A DNA stretch of 64,000 nt from Mastigias papua. Its lineage: Eukaryota > Cnidaria > Scyphozoa > Rhizostomeae > Mastigiidae. The notes under the pieces were generated by a model, which saw only the letters and a list, made by a program, of their open reading frames with translations, did no database searches and had not been told where the DNA came from. Numbering within the stretch: the stretch's first letter is position 1; every line of letters begins with the position of its first letter. The position numbers were made by a program, and so were the translations under genes. The stretch is taken from assembly GCA_964019165.1 (NCBI GenBank), contig OZ025270.1, positions 16,646,659 to 16,710,658 on the forward strand, read 5' to 3'. Of the stretch, positions 12,729 to 27,077 are shown in pieces.

Positions 12729-15199
12729 CCTTACTTTTTGGCCAAAAATGCCTCATTGTCATCACTTTTCAATCTGCAATCAAAATCAATCAATTTCAAT
12801 TTCGGTCATGTTTGGCCAAAATACCAAGGCTATAGCCTTACTTTTTGGCCAAACATGCCTCATTTTCATCACTTTTCAATCTGCAATCAAAATCAATCAA
12901 TTTCAATTTTGGTCATGTTTGGCCAAACTACCAAGCCTATAGCCTTACTTTTTGGCCAAAAATGCCTCATTTTCATCACTTTTCAATCTGCAATCAAAAT
13001 CAATCAATTTCAATTTTGGTCATGTTTGGCCAAAATACCAAGGCTATAGCCTTACTTTTTGGCCAAACATGCCTCATTTTCATCACTTTTCAATCTGCAA
13101 TCAAAATCAATCAATTTCAATTTTGGTCATGTTTGGCCAAACTACCAAGCCTATAGCCTTACTTTTTGGCCAAAAATGCCTCATTTTCATCACTTTTCAA
13201 TCTGCAATCAAAATCAATCAATTTCAATTTTGGTCATGTTTGGCCAAAATACCAAGGCTATAGCCTTACTTTTTGGCCAAAAATGCCTCATTTTCATCAC
13301 TTTTCAATCTGCAATCAAAATCAATCAATTTCTATTTTGATCATGTTTGGCCAAAGTACCAAGGCTATAGCCTTACTTTTTGGCCAAACATGCCTCATTT
13401 TCATCACTTTTCAATCTGCAATCAAAATGAATCAATTTCAATTTTGGTCATTTTTGGCCAAAATACCAAGGCTATAGCCTTACTTTTTGGCCAAAAATGC
13501 CTCATTTTCATCACTTTTCAATCTGCAATCAAAATCAATCAATTTCAATTTTGGTCATGTTTGGCCAAACTACCAAGCCTATAGCCTTACTTTTTGGCCA
13601 AAAATGCCTCATTTTCATCACTTTTCAATCTGCAATCAAAATCAATCAATTTCAATTTTGGTCATGTTTGGCCAAAATACCAAGGCTATAGCCTTACTTT
13701 TTGGCCAAAAATGCCTCATTTTCATCACTTTTCAATCTGCAATCAAAATCAATCAATTTCTATTTTGATCATTTTTGGCCAAAGTACCATGGCTATAGCC
13801 TTACTTTTTGGCCAAACATGCCTCATTTTCATCACTTTTCAATCTGCAATCAAAATCAATCAATTTCAATTTTGGTCATTTTTGGCCAAAATACCAAGGC
13901 TATAGCCTTACTATTTGGCCAAAAATGCCTCATTTTGATCACTTGTCAATCTGCAATCAAAATCAATCAATTTCAATCTTGGTCAATTTTGGCCAAAATA
14001 CCAAGCCTATAGCCTTACTCTTTGGCCAAAAATGCCTCATTTTCATCACTTTTCAATCTGCAATCAAACTCATTCAATTTCAATTTTGGTCATGTTTGGC
14101 CAAACTACCAAGCCTATAGCCTTACTTTTTGGCCAAAAATGCCTCATTGTCATCACTTTTCAATCTGCAATCAAAATCAATCAATTTCAATTTCGGTCAT
14201 GTTTGGCCAAAATACCAAGGCTATAGCCTTACTTTTTGGCCAAACATGCCTTATTTTCATCACTTTTCAATCTGCAATCAAAATCAATCAATTTCAATTT
14301 TGGTCATGTTTGGCCAAACTACCAAGCCTATAGCCTTACTTTTTGGCCAAAAATGCCTCATTTTCATCACTTTTCAATCTGCAATCAAAATCAATCAATT
14401 TCAATTTTGGTCATGTTTGGCCAAAAATACCAAGGCTATAGCCTTACTTATTGGCCAAACATGCCTCATTTTCATCACTTTTCAATCTGCAATCAAAATC
14501 AATCAATTTCAATTTTGGTCATGTTTGGCCAAACTACCAAGCCTATAGCCTTACTTTTTGGCCAAAATTGCCTCATTTTCATCACTTTTCAATCTGCAAT
14601 CAAAATCAATCAATTTCAATTTTGGTCATGTGTGGCCAAAATACCAAGGCTATAGCCTTACTTTTTGGCCAAAAATGCCTCATTTTCATCACTTTTCAAT
14701 CTGCAATCAAAATCAATCAATTTCAATTTTGGTCATTTTTGGCCAAAGTACCAAGGCTATAGCCTTACTTTTTGTCCAAACATGCCTCATTTTCATCACT
14801 TTTCAATCTGCAATCAAAATCAATCAATTTCAATTTTGGTCAGTTTTGGCCAAAATACCAAGGCTATAGCCTTACTATTTGGCCAAAAATGCCTCATTTT
14901 CATCACTTTTCAATCTGCAATCAAAATCAATCAATTTCAATTTTGGTCATGTTTGGCCAAAATACCAAGGCTATAGCCTTACTTTTTGGCCAAACATGCC
15001 TCATTTTCATCACTTTTCAATCTGCAATCAAAATCAATCAATTTCAATTTTGGTCATGTTTGGCCAAACTACCAAGCCTATAGCCTTACTTTTTGGCCAA
15101 AAATGCCTCATTTTCATCACTTTTCAATCTGCAATCAAAATCAATCAATTTCAATTCTGGTTATTTTTGGCCAAAATACAAAGCCTATTGCCTTACTGT

Positions 15200-18100
15200 T
15201 TGGCCAAACATGCCTCATTTTCATCACTTTTCAATCTGCAATCAAAATCAATCAATTTCAAGTTTGGTCATTTTCGGCCAAAGTACCAAGGCTATAGCCT
15301 TACTTTTTGGCCAAACATGCCTCATTTTCATCACTTTTCAATCTGCAATCAAATTCAATCAATTTCAATTGTGGTCATTTTTGGCCAAAATACCAAGGCT
15401 ATAGCCTTACTTTTTGGCCAAAAATGCCTCATTTTCATGACTTGTCAATCTGCAATCAAAATCAATCAATTTCAATTTTGGTCATTTTTGGCCAAGATAC
15501 CAAGGCTACAGCCTTACGTTTTGGCCAAACATGCCTCATTTTCATCACTTTTCAATCTGCAATCATAATCACTCAATTTCAATTTTGGTCATTTTTGGCC
15601 AAAATACCAAGGCTATAGCCCTACTTTGTGGCCAAAAATGCCTCGTTTTCATCACTTTTCAATCTGCAATCAAAATCAATCAATTTCAATTTTGGTTAGT
15701 TGTGGCAAAATTACCAAGGCTATAGCCTTACTCTTTGGCCAAAAATGCCTCATTGTCATCACTTTTCAATCTGCAATCAAAATCAATCAATGTCAATTTT
15801 GGTCATTTTTGGCCAAACTACCAAGGCTATAGCCTTACTTTTTGGCCAAAAATGCCTCATTGTCATCACTTTTCAATCTGCAATCAAAATCAATCAATTT
15901 CAATTTTTGATCATTTTTGGCCAAAATACCAAGGCTATAGCCTTACTATTTGGCCAAAAATGCCTCATTTTGATCACTTGTCAATCTGCAATCAAAATCA
16001 ATCGATGTCAATCTTGGTCAATTTTGGCCAAAATACCAAGGCTATAGCCTTACTTTTCGGCCACAAATGCCTCGTTTTCATCACTTTTCAATCTGCAATC
16101 AAAATCAATCAATTTCAATTTTGGTTAGTTGTGGCAAAATTACCAAGGCTATAGCCTTACTATTTGGCCAAAAATGCCTCATTGTCATCACTTTTCAATC
16201 TGCAATCAAAATCAATCAATGTCAATTTTGGTCATTTTTGGCCAAAATACCAAGGCTATAGCCTTACTTTTTGGCCAAAAATGCCTCATTTTCATCACTT
16301 TTCAATCTGCAATCAAAATCAATCAGTTTCAATTTCGGTCATGTATGGCCAAAATACCAAGGCTATAGCCTTACTTTTTGGCCAAAAATGCCTCATTTTC
16401 ATCACTTTTCAATCTGCAATCAAAATCAATCAATTTCAATTCTGGTTATTTTTGGCCAAAATACAAAGCCTATTGCCTTACTTCTTGGCCAAACATCCCT
16501 GAGTTTCATCACTTTTCAATCTGCAATCATAATCACTCAATTTCAATTTTGGTCATTTTTGGCCAAAATACCAAGGCTGTAGCCCTACTTTGTGGCCAAA
16601 AATGCCTCGTTTTCATCACTTTTCAATCTGCAATCAAAATCAATCAATTTCAATTTTGGTTAGTTGTGGCAAAATTACCAAGGCTATAGCCTTACTCTTT
16701 GGCCAAAAATGCCTCATTGTCATCACTTTTCAATCTGCAATCAAAATCAATCAATGTCAATTTTGGTCATTTTTGGCCAAACTACCAAGGCTATAGCCTT
16801 ACTTTTTGGCCAAAAATGCCTCATTGTCATCACTTTTCAATCTGCAATCAAAATCAATCAATTTCAATTTTTGATCATTTTTGGCCAAAATACCAAGGCT
16901 ATAGCCTTACTATTTGGCCAAAAATGCCTCATTTTGATCACTTGTCAATCTGCAATCAAAATCAATCGATGTCAATCTTGGTCAATTTTGGCCAAAATAC
17001 CAAGGCTATAGCCTTACTTTTCGGCCACAAATGCCTCGTTTTCATCACTTTTCAATCTGCAATCAAAATCAATCAATTTCAATTTTGGTTAGTTGTGGCA
17101 AAATTACCAAGGCTATAGCCTTACTATTTGGCCAAAAATGCCTCATTGTCATCACTTTTCAATCTGCAATCAAAATCAATCAATGTCAATTTTGGTCATT
17201 TTTGGCCAAAATACCAAGGCTATAGCCTTACTTTTTGGCCAAAAATGCCTCATTTTCATCACTTTTCAATCTGCAATCAAAATCAATCAATTTCAATTTT
17301 GGTCATTTTTGGCCAAAATACCAAGGCTATAGCCTTACTATTTGGCCAAAAATGCCTCATTTTGATCACTTGTCAATCTGCAATCAAAATCAGTCAATTT
17401 CAATCTTGGTCAATTTTGGCCAAAATACCAAGGCTATAGCCTTACTTTTTGGCCAAAAATGCCTCATTTTCATCACTTTTCAATCTGCAATCAAAATCAA
17501 TCAATTTCAATTTTGGTCAATTTTGGCCAAGATACCAAGGCTACAGCCTTACTTGTTGGCCAAACATGCCTCATTTTGATCACTTTTCAATCTGCAATCA
17601 AAATCAATCAATTTCAATTTTGGTCATTTTTGGCCAAAATACCAAGGCTATAGCCTTACTGTTTGGCCAAAAATGCCTCGTTGTCATCACTTTTCAATCT
17701 GCAATCATAATCAATCAAATTCAATTTTGGTTAGTTGTGGCAAAATTACCAAGCCTATAGCCTTACTCTTTGGCCAAAAATGCCTCATTGTCATCACTGT
17801 TCAATCTGCAATCAAAATCAATCAAGTTCAATCTTGGTCAATTTTGGCCAAAATACCAAGGCTATAGCCTTACTATTTGGCCAAAAATGCCTCACTTTGA
17901 TCACTTGTCAATCTGCAATCAAAATCAATCAATTTCAATCTTGGTCAATTTTGCCCAAAATACCAAGGCTATAGCCTTACTATTTGGCCAAAAATGCCTC
18001 ACTTAGATCACTTGTCAATCTGCAATCAAAATCAATCAATTTCAATTTTGGTCATTTTTGGCCAATATACCAAGGCTATAGCCTTACTTTTTGGCCAAAA

Positions 18101-19250
18101 ATGCCTCGTTTTCATCACTTTTCAATCTGCAATCATAATCAATCAAATTCAATTTTGGTTATTTGTGGCCAAAATACAAAGCCTATTGCCTTACTTTTTG
18201 GCCAAATATGCCTCGTTTTCATCACCTTTCAATCTGCAATCAAAATCAATCAATTTCAATTTTGGTCATTTTCGGCCAAAATACTAAGGCTACAGGCTTA
18301 CTTTTTTGCCAAACATCCCTGATTTTCATCACTTTTCAATCTGCAATCACAATCAATCAATGTCAATTTTGGTCATTTTTGGCCAAAATACCAAGGCTAT
18401 AGCCTTAGTTTTTGGCCAAAAATGCCTCATTTTCATCACTTGTCAATCTGCAATCAAAATCAATCAATTTCAATTGTGGCCATTTTTGGCCAAAATACCA
18501 AGGCTATAGCCTTACTGTTTGGCCAAAAATGCCTGATTTTCATCGTTTTTCAATCTGCAATCAAAATCAATCAAGTTCAATTTTGGTCAGTTTTGGCCAT
18601 AATACCAAGGCTATAACCTTACTGTTTGGCCAAAAATGCCTCATTTTCATCACTTTTCAATCTGCAATCAAAATCATTCAATTTCAATTTTGGTCATGTT
18701 TGGCCAAACTACCAAGCCTATAGCCTTACTTTTTGGCCAAAAATGCCTCATTGTCATCACTTTTCAATCTGCAATCAAAATCAATCAATTTCAATTTCGG
18801 TCATGTTTGGCCAAAATACCAAGGCTATAGCCTTACTTTTTGGCCAAACATGCCTCATTTTCATCACTTTTCAATCTGCAATCAAAATCAATCAATTTCA
18901 ATTTTGGTCATGTTTGGCCAAACTACCAAGCCTATAGCCTTACTTTTTGGCCAAAAATGCCTCATTTTCATCACTTTTCAATCTGCAATCAAAATCAATC
19001 AATTTCAATTTTGGTCATGTTTGGCCAAAATACCAAGGCTATAGCCTTACTTTTTGGCCAAAAATGCCTCATTTTCATCACTTTTCAATCTGCAATCAAA
19101 ATCAATCAATTTCTATTTTGATCATTTTTGGCCAAAGTACCAAGGCTATAGCCTTACTTTTTGGCCAAACATGCCTCATTTTCATCACTTTTCAATCTGC
19201 AATCAAAATGAATCAATTTCAATTTTGGTCATGTTTGGCCAAAATACCAA
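15200..19250 (+). repeat. Third copy of the 0.9-3.9 kb segment, with an internal 9-monomer duplication
   Basis: Positions about 15,200-16,320 match 0.86-1.98 kb at an offset of 14,338 bp (134 monomers). About 16,562-19,050 match 1.26-3.75 kb at an offset of about 15,302. Within the block, 15,541-16,325 and 16,505-17,290 are copies of each other at 964 bp (nine monomers plus one base). Each copy carries the same one-base insertion (CAATTTTTGATC, near 15,906 and 16,870), so the second arose by duplication after that insertion. Limits are approximate. Confidence 0.8.
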
Positions 19251-19374
19251 GGCTATAGCCTTACTATTTGGCCAAAAATGCCTCATTTTGATCACTTGTC
19301 AATCTGCAATCAAAATCAATCAATTTCAATCTTGGTCAATTTTGGCCAAAATACCAAGCCTATAGCCTTACTTT

Positions 19375-22300
19375 TTGGCCAAAAATGCCTCATTTTCATC
19401 ACTTTTCAATCTGGAATCACAATCAATCAAATTCAAGTTTGGTCATTCTTGGCCAAGATACCAAGGCTACAGCCTTACGTTTTGGCCAAACATGCCTCAT
19501 TTTCATCACTTTTCAATCTGCAATCAAAATCAATCAATTTCAATTGTGGTTATTTTTGGCCAAAATACAAAGCCTATTGCCTTACTGTTTGGCCAAACAT
19601 GCCTCATTTTCATCACTTTTCAATCTGCAATCAAAATCAATCAATTTCAATTTTGGTCATTTTGGGCCAAAATACCAAGGCTATAGCCTTACTTTTTGGC
19701 CAAACATCTCTGATTTTCATCACTTCTCAATCTGCAATCAAAATCAATCAATTTGAATTTTGGACATTTTTGGCCAAAATACCAAGGCTATAGCTTTACT
19801 TTTTGGTCAAACATCGCTCATTTTCATCACGTTTGAATCTGCAATCAAAATCAATCAATGTCAAATTTGGTCATTTTTGGCCAAAATACAAAGCCTATTG
19901 CCTTACTGTTTGGCCAAACATGCCTCATTGTCATCACTTTTCAATCTGCAATCAAAATCAATCAATTTCAATTTTGGTCATTTTTGGCCAAAATACCAAG
20001 GCTATAGCCTTACTATATGGCCAAAAATACCTCATTTTGATCACTTGTCACTCTGCAATCACAATCAATCAATTTTGATCTTTGTCAATTTTGGCCAAAA
20101 TACCAAGGCTATAGCCTTACTATTTGGCCAAAAATGCCTCATTTTCATCACTTTTCAATCTGCAATCAAAATCAATCAATTTCAATTTTGGTCATTTTTG
20201 GCCAAAATACCAAGGCTATAGCCTTACTTTTTGGCCAAAAATGCCTCATTTTCATCACTTTTCAATCTGCAATCAAAATCAATCAATTTCAATTTCGGTC
20301 ATGTTTGGCCAAAATACCAAGGCTATAGCCTTACTTTTTGGCCAAAAATGCCTCATTGTCATCACTTTTCAATCTGCAATCAAAATCAATCAATTTCAAT
20401 TGTGGTTATTTTTGGCCAAAATACAAAGCCTATTGCCTTACTGTTTGGCCAAACATGCCTCATTTTCATCACTTTTCAATCTGCAATCAAAATCAATCAA
20501 TTTCAATTTTGGTCATTTTGGCCAAAGTACCAAGGCTATAGCCTTACTTTTTGGCCAAACATGCCTCATTTTCATCACTTTTCAATCTGCAATCAAAATC
20601 AATCAATTTCAATTTTGGTCATATTTGGCCAAAATACCAAGGCTATAGCCTTACTATTTGGCCAAAAATGCCTCATTTTGATCACTTGTCAATCTGCAAT
20701 CAAAATCAATCAATTTCAATCTTGGTCAATTTTGGCCAAAATACCAAGGCTATAGCCTTACTCTTTGGCCAAAAATGCCTCATTTTCATCACTTTTCAAT
20801 CTGCAATCAAAATCAATCAAATTCAAGTTTGGTCATTCTTGGCCAAGATACCAAGGCTACAGCCTTACGTTTTGGCCAAACATGCCTCATTTTCATCACT
20901 TTTCAATCTGCAATCAAAATCAATCAATTTCAATTTTGGTCATTTTCGGCCAAAATACCAAGGCTATAGCCTTACTTTTTGGCGAAACATCCCTGATTTT
21001 CATCACTTTTCAATCTGCAATCAAAATCAATCAATTTCAATTTTGGTCATTTTTGGCCAAAATACCAAGGCTATAGCCTTACTTTTTGGCCAAAAATGCC
21101 TCAGTTTCATCACTTGTCAATCCGCAATCAAAATCAATCAATTTCAATTTTGATCATTTTTGGCCAAAGTACCAAGGCTATATCCTTACTTTTTGGCCAA
21201 ACATGCCTCACTTTCATCACTTTTCAAGCTGCAATCAAAATCAATCAATTTCAATTTTGGTCATTTTTGGCCAAAATACCAAGGCTATAGCCTTACTTTT
21301 TGGCCAAAAATACCTCATTTTCATCACTTTTCAATCTGCAATCAAAATCAATCAATTTCAATTTTGGTTATTTGTGGCCAAAATACACAACCTATTGCCT
21401 TACTTTTTGGCCAAACATGCCTCATTTTCATCACTTTTCAATCTGCAATCAAAATCAATCAATTTCAATTGTGGTCATTTTTGGCCAAAATACCAAGGCT
21501 ATAGCCTTACTTTTTGGCCAAAAATGCCTCATTTTCATCACTTTTCAATCTGCAATCAAAATCAATCAATTTCAATTTCGGTCATGTTTGGCCAAAATAC
21601 CAAGGGTATAGCCTTACTTTTTGGCCAAAAATGCCTCATTTTCATCACTTTTCAATCTGCAATCAAAATCAATCAATTTCAATTGTGGTTATTTTTGGCC
21701 AAAATACAAAGCCTATTGCCTTACTGTTTGGCCAAACATGCCTCATTTTCATCACTTTTCAATCTGCAATCAAAATCAATCAATTTCAATTTTGGTCATT
21801 TTGGGCCAAAATACCAAGGCTATAGCCTTACTTTTTGGCCAAACATCCCTGATTTTCATCACTTCTCAATCTGCAATCAAAATCAATCAATTTCAATTTT
21901 GGTCATTTTTGGCCAAAATACCAAGGCTATAGCTTTACTTTTTGGTCAAACATCGCTCATTTTCATCACGTTTGAATCTGCAATCAAAATCAATCAATGT
22001 CAAATTTGGTCATTTTTGGCCAAAATACAAAGCCTATTGCCTTACTGTTTGGCCAAACATGCCTCATTGTCATCACTTTTCAATCTGCAATCAAACTCAA
22101 TCAATTTCAATTTTGGTTATTTGTGGCCAAAATACACAGCCTATTGCCTTACTTTTTGGCCAAACATGCCTCATTTTCATCACTTTTCAATCTGCAATCA
22201 AAATCAATCAATTTCAATTTTGGTCATTTTTGGCCAAAATACCAAGGCTATAGCCTTACTTTTTGGCCAAAAATGCCTCATTTTCATCACTTTTCAATCT

Positions 22301-22700
22301 GCAATCAAAATCAATCAATTTCAATTTCGGTCATGTTTGGCCAAAATACCAAGGCTATAGCCTTACTTTTTGGTCAAAAATGCCTCATTTTCATCACTTT
22401 TCAATCTGCAATCAAAATCAATCAATTTCAATTGTGGTTATTTTTGGCCAAAATACAAAGCCTATTGCCTTACTGTTTGGCCAAACATGCCTCATTTTCA
22501 TCACTTTTCAATCTGCAATCAAAATCAATCAATTTCAATTTTGGTCATTTTGGGCCAAAATACCAAGGCTATAGCCTTACTTTTTGGCCAAACATCCCTG
22601 ATTTTCATCACTTCTCAATCTGCAATCAAAATCAATCAATTTCAATTTTGGTCATTTTTGGCCAAAATACCAAGGCTATAGCTTTACTTTTTGGTCAAAC
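19375..22700 (+). repeat. Array domain rich in AAAGCCTATTGCC variant monomers, with a 20-monomer duplication
   Basis: Monomers with GGTTATTTTTGGCC followed by TACAAAGCCTATTGCC are frequent here and scarce to the left. Markers at 19,482-19,990 recur at 21,621-22,130 with an offset of 2,139 bp (twenty monomers minus one base). The shared variants include TTTTTGGTCAAACATCGC near 19,800 and 21,940. The TATAG to TATTG change removes the array's only recurrent + strand stop, so the longest spurious frame (21,086-22,360) lies here. Confidence 0.75.
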
Positions 22701-24620
22701 ATCGCTCATTTTCATCACCTTTGAATCTGCAATCAAAATCAATCAATGTCAAATTTGGTCATTTTTGGCCAAAATACAAATCCTATTGCCTTACTGTTTG
22801 GCCAAACATGCCTCATTGTCATCACTTTTCAATCTGCAATCAAAATCAATCAATTTCAATTTTGGTCATTTTTGGCCAAAATACCAAGGCTATAGCCTTA
22901 CTATTTGGCCAAAAATACCTCATTTTGATCACTTGTCACTCTGCAATCAAAATCAATCAATTTCGATCTTTGTCAATTTTGGCCAAAATACCAAGGCTAT
23001 AGCCTTACTTTTTGGCCAAAAATGCCTCATTTTCATCACTTTTCAATCTGCAATCAAAATCAATCAATTTCAGTTTTGGTCATTTTTGGCCAAATTATCA
23101 AGGCTATAGCCTTACTTTTTGGCCAAAAATGCCTCATTTTCATCACTTTTCAATCTGCAATCAAAATCAATCAATTTCAATTTTGGTCATTTTGGGCCAA
23201 AATACCAAGGCTATAGCCTTACTTTTTGGCCAAACATCCCTGAGTTTCATCACTTCTCAATCTGCAATCAAAATCAATCAATTTCAATTTTGGTCATTTT
23301 TGGCCAAAATACCAAGGCTATAGCTTTACTTTTTGGTCAAACATCGCTCATTTTCATCACCTTTGAATCTGCAATCAAAATCAATCAATGTCAAATTTGG
23401 TCATATTTGGCCAAAATACAAATCCTATTGCCTTACTGTTTGGCCAAACATGCCTCATTGTCATCACTTTTCAATCTGCAATCAAAATCAATCAATTTCA
23501 ATTTTGGTCATTTTTGGCCAAAATACCAAGGCTATAGCCTTACTATTTGGCCAAAAATACCTCATTTTGATCACTTGTCACTCTGCAATCAAAATCAATC
23601 AATTTCGATCTTTGTCAATTTTGGCCAAAATACCAAGGCTATAGCCTTACTTTTTGGCCAAAAATGCCTCATTTTCATCACTTTTCAATCTGCAATCAAA
23701 ATCAATCAATTTCAGTTTTGGTCATTTTTGGCCAAATTATCAAGGCTATAGCCTTACTTTTTGGCCAAAAATGCCTCATTTTCATCACTTTTCAATCTGC
23801 AATCAAAATCAATCAATTTCAATTTTGGTCATTTTGGGCCAAAATACCAAGGCTATAGCCTTACGTTTTGGCCAAACATCCCTGAGTTTCATCACTTCTC
23901 AATCTGCAATCAAAATCAATCAATTTCAATTTTGGTCATTTTTGGCCAAAATACCAAGGCTATAGCTTTACTTTTTGGTCAAACATCGCTCATTTTCATC
24001 ACGTTTGAATCTGCAATCAAAATCAATCAATGTCAAATTTGGTCATTTTTGGCCAAAATACAAAGCCTATTGACTTACTGTTTGGCCAAACATGCCTCAT
24101 TGTCATCACTTTTCAATCTGCAATCAAAATCAATCAATTTCAATTTTGGTCATTTTTGGCCAAAATACCAAGGCTATAGCCTTACTATTTGGCCAAAAAT
24201 ACCTCATTTTGATCACTTGTCACTCTGCAATCAAAATCAATCAATTTCGATCTTTGTCAATTTTGGCCAAAATACCAAGGCTATAGCCTTACTTTTTGGC
24301 CAAAAATGCCTCATTTTCATCACGTTTGAATCTGCAATCAAAATCAATCAATGTCAAATTTGGTCATTTTTGGCCAAAATACAAAGCCTATTGCCTTACT
24401 GTTTGGCCAAACATGCCTCATTGTCATCACTTTTCAATCTGCAATCAAAATCAATCAATTTCAATTTTGGTCATTTTTGGCCAAAATACCAAGGCTATAG
24501 CCTTACTATTTGGCCAAAAATACCTCATTTTGATCACTTGTCACTCTGCAATCAAAATCAATCAATTTCGATCTTTGTCAATTTTGGCCAAAATACCAAG
24601 GCTATAGCCTTACTTTTTGG
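22500..24620 (+). repeat. 6-monomer (642 bp) and 3-monomer (321 bp) tandem duplications
   Basis: The block starting at 22,691 with TTTTTGGTCAAACATCGC is repeated at 23,333, and markers at 23,012 reappear at 23,654, all at 642 bp. A shorter 321-bp duplication follows: the CACGTTTGAATC and TTTCGATCTTTGTC monomers near 24,000-24,290 recur near 24,320-24,610. The copies are nearly identical, which implies recent local amplification. Confidence 0.75.
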
Positions 24621-24800
24621 CCAAAAATGCCTCATTTTCATCACTTTTCAATCTGCAATCAAAATCAATCAATTTCAATTTTGGTCATTTTTGGCCAAGT
24701 TATCAAGGCTATAGCCTTACTTTTTGGCCAAAAATGCCTCATTTTCATCACTTTTCAATCTGCAATCAAAATCAATCAATTTCAATTTTGGTCATTTTTG

Positions 24801-26940
24801 GCCAAATTATCAAGGCTATAGCCTTACTTTTTGGCCAAAAATGCCTCACTTTCATCACTTTTCAATCTGCAATCAAAATCAATCAATTTCAGTTTTGGTT
24901 ATTTGTGGCCAAAATACAAAGCCTATTGCCTTACTATTTGGCCAAACATGCCTCAGTTTCATCAATTTTCAATCTGCAATCAAAATCAATCAATTTCAGT
25001 TTTGGTTATTTGTGGCCAAAATACAAAGCCTATTGCCTTACTATTTGGCCAAACATGCCTCAGTTTCATCAATTTTCAATCTGCAATCAAAATCAATCAA
25101 TTTCAATTTTGGTCATTTTTGGCCAAAATACCAAGGCTATAGCCTTACTTTTTGGCCAAAAATGCCTCATTTTCATCACTTTTCAATCTGCAATCAAAAG
25201 CAATTAATTCCAATTGTGGTCATTTTTGGCCAAAATACCAAGGCTATAGCCTTACTATTTGGCCAAAAATACCTCATTTTGATCACTTGTCACTCTGCAA
25301 GCAAAATCAATCAATTTCGATCTTTGTCAATTTTGGCCAAAATACCAAGGCTATAGCCTTACTTTTTGGCCAAAAATGCCTCATTTTCATCACTTTTCAA
25401 TCTGCAATCAAAATCAATCAATTTCAATTTTGGTAATTTTTGGCCAAAATACCAAGGCTATAGCCTTACTTTTTGGCCAAAAATGCCTCATTTTCATCAC
25501 TTTTCAATCCGCAATCAAAATCAATCACTTTCAATTTCGGTCATGTTTGGCCAAAATACCAAGGCTATAGCCTTACTTTTTGGCCAAAAATGCCTCATTT
25601 TCATCACTTTTCAATCTGCAATCAAAATCAATCAATTTCAATTGTGGTTATTTTTGGCCAAAATACAAAGCCTATTGCCGTACTGTTTGGCCAAACATGC
25701 CTCAATTTCATCACTTTTCAATCTGCAATCAAAATCAATCAATTTCAATTTTGGTCATTTTGGGCCAAAATACCAAGGCTATAGCCTTACTTTTTGGCCA
25801 AACATCCCTGATGTTCATCACTTCTCAATCTGCAATCAAAATCAATCAATTTCAATTTTGGTCATTTTTGGCCAAATTATCAAGGCTATAGCCTTACTTT
25901 TTGGCCAAAAATGCCTCACTTTCATCACTTTTCAATCTGCAATCAAAATCAATCAATTTCAGTTTTGGTTATTTGTGGCCAAAATACAAAGCCTATTGCC
26001 TTACTATTTGGCCAAACATGCCTCAGTTTCATCAATTTTCAATCTGCAATCAAAATCAATCAATTTCAGTTTTGGTTATTTGTGGCCAAAATACAAAGCC
26101 TATTGCCTTACTATTTGGCCAAACATGCCTCAGTTTCATCAATTTTCAATCTGCAATCAAAATCAATCAATTTCAATTTTGGTCATTTTTGGCCAAAATA
26201 CCAAGGCTATAGCCTTACTTTTTGGCCAAAAATGCCTCATTTTCATCACTTTTCAATCTGCAATCAAAAGCAATTAATTCCAATTGTGGTCATTTTTGGC
26301 CAAAATACCAAGGCTATAGCCTTACTATTTGGCCAAAAATACCTCATTTTGATCACTTGTCACTCTGCAAGCAAAATCAATCAATTTCGATCTTTGTCAA
26401 TTTTGGCCAAAATACCAAGGCTATAGCCTTACTTTTTGGCCAAAAATGCCTCATTTTCATCACTTTTCAATCTGCAATCAAAATCAATCAATTTCAATTT
26501 TGGTAATTTTTGGCCAAAATACCAAGGCTATAGCCTTACTTTTTGGCCAAAAATGCCTCATTTTCATCACTTTTCAATCCGCAATCAAAATCAATCACTT
26601 TCAATTTCGGTCATGTTTGGCCAAAATACCAAGGCTATAGCCTTACTTTTTGGCCAAAAATGCCTCATTTTCATCACTTTTCAATCTGCAATCAAAATCA
26701 ATCAATTTCAATTGTGGTTATTTTTGGCCAAAATACAAAGCCTATTGCCGTACTGTTTGGCCAAACATGCCTCATTTTCATCACTTTTCAATCTGCAATC
26801 AAAATCAATCAATTTCAATTTTGGTCATTTTGGGCCAAAATACCAAGGCTATAGCCTTACTTTTTGGCCAAACATCCCTGATGTTCATCACTTCTCAATC
26901 TGCAATCAAAATCAATCAATTTCAATTTTGGTCATTTTTG
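24801..26940 (+). repeat. 10-monomer (1,070 bp) tandem duplication
   Basis: The GGCCAAATTATCAAGG monomer at 24,801 recurs at 25,871. Unusual words such as AAAAGCAATTAATTCC (25,196 and 26,266), TCTGCAAGCAAAATC (25,293 and 26,363) and GGTAATTTTTGGCC (25,432 and 26,502) are paired at exactly 1,070 bp. Only a handful of differences are visible between copies. The junction near 25,871 lies in or beside a GGCC element. Confidence 0.85.
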
Positions 26941-27077
26941 GCCAAAATACCAAGGCTATAGCCTTACTTTTTGGTCAAACATCGCTCATTTTCATCACGT
27001 TTGAATCTGCAATCAAAATCAATCAATGTCAAATTTGGTCATTTTTGGCCAAAATACCAAGGCTATAGCCTTACTTT

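Noticed and set aside
21086..22360. 424-codon + strand open frame, and the many 103-codon frames like it, as protein genes
   Set aside because: All are translations of the 107-bp satellite passing through three frames in turn. Length depends only on which monomers carry TATTG instead of TATAG. Neighbouring frames overlap by design and indels are tolerated.
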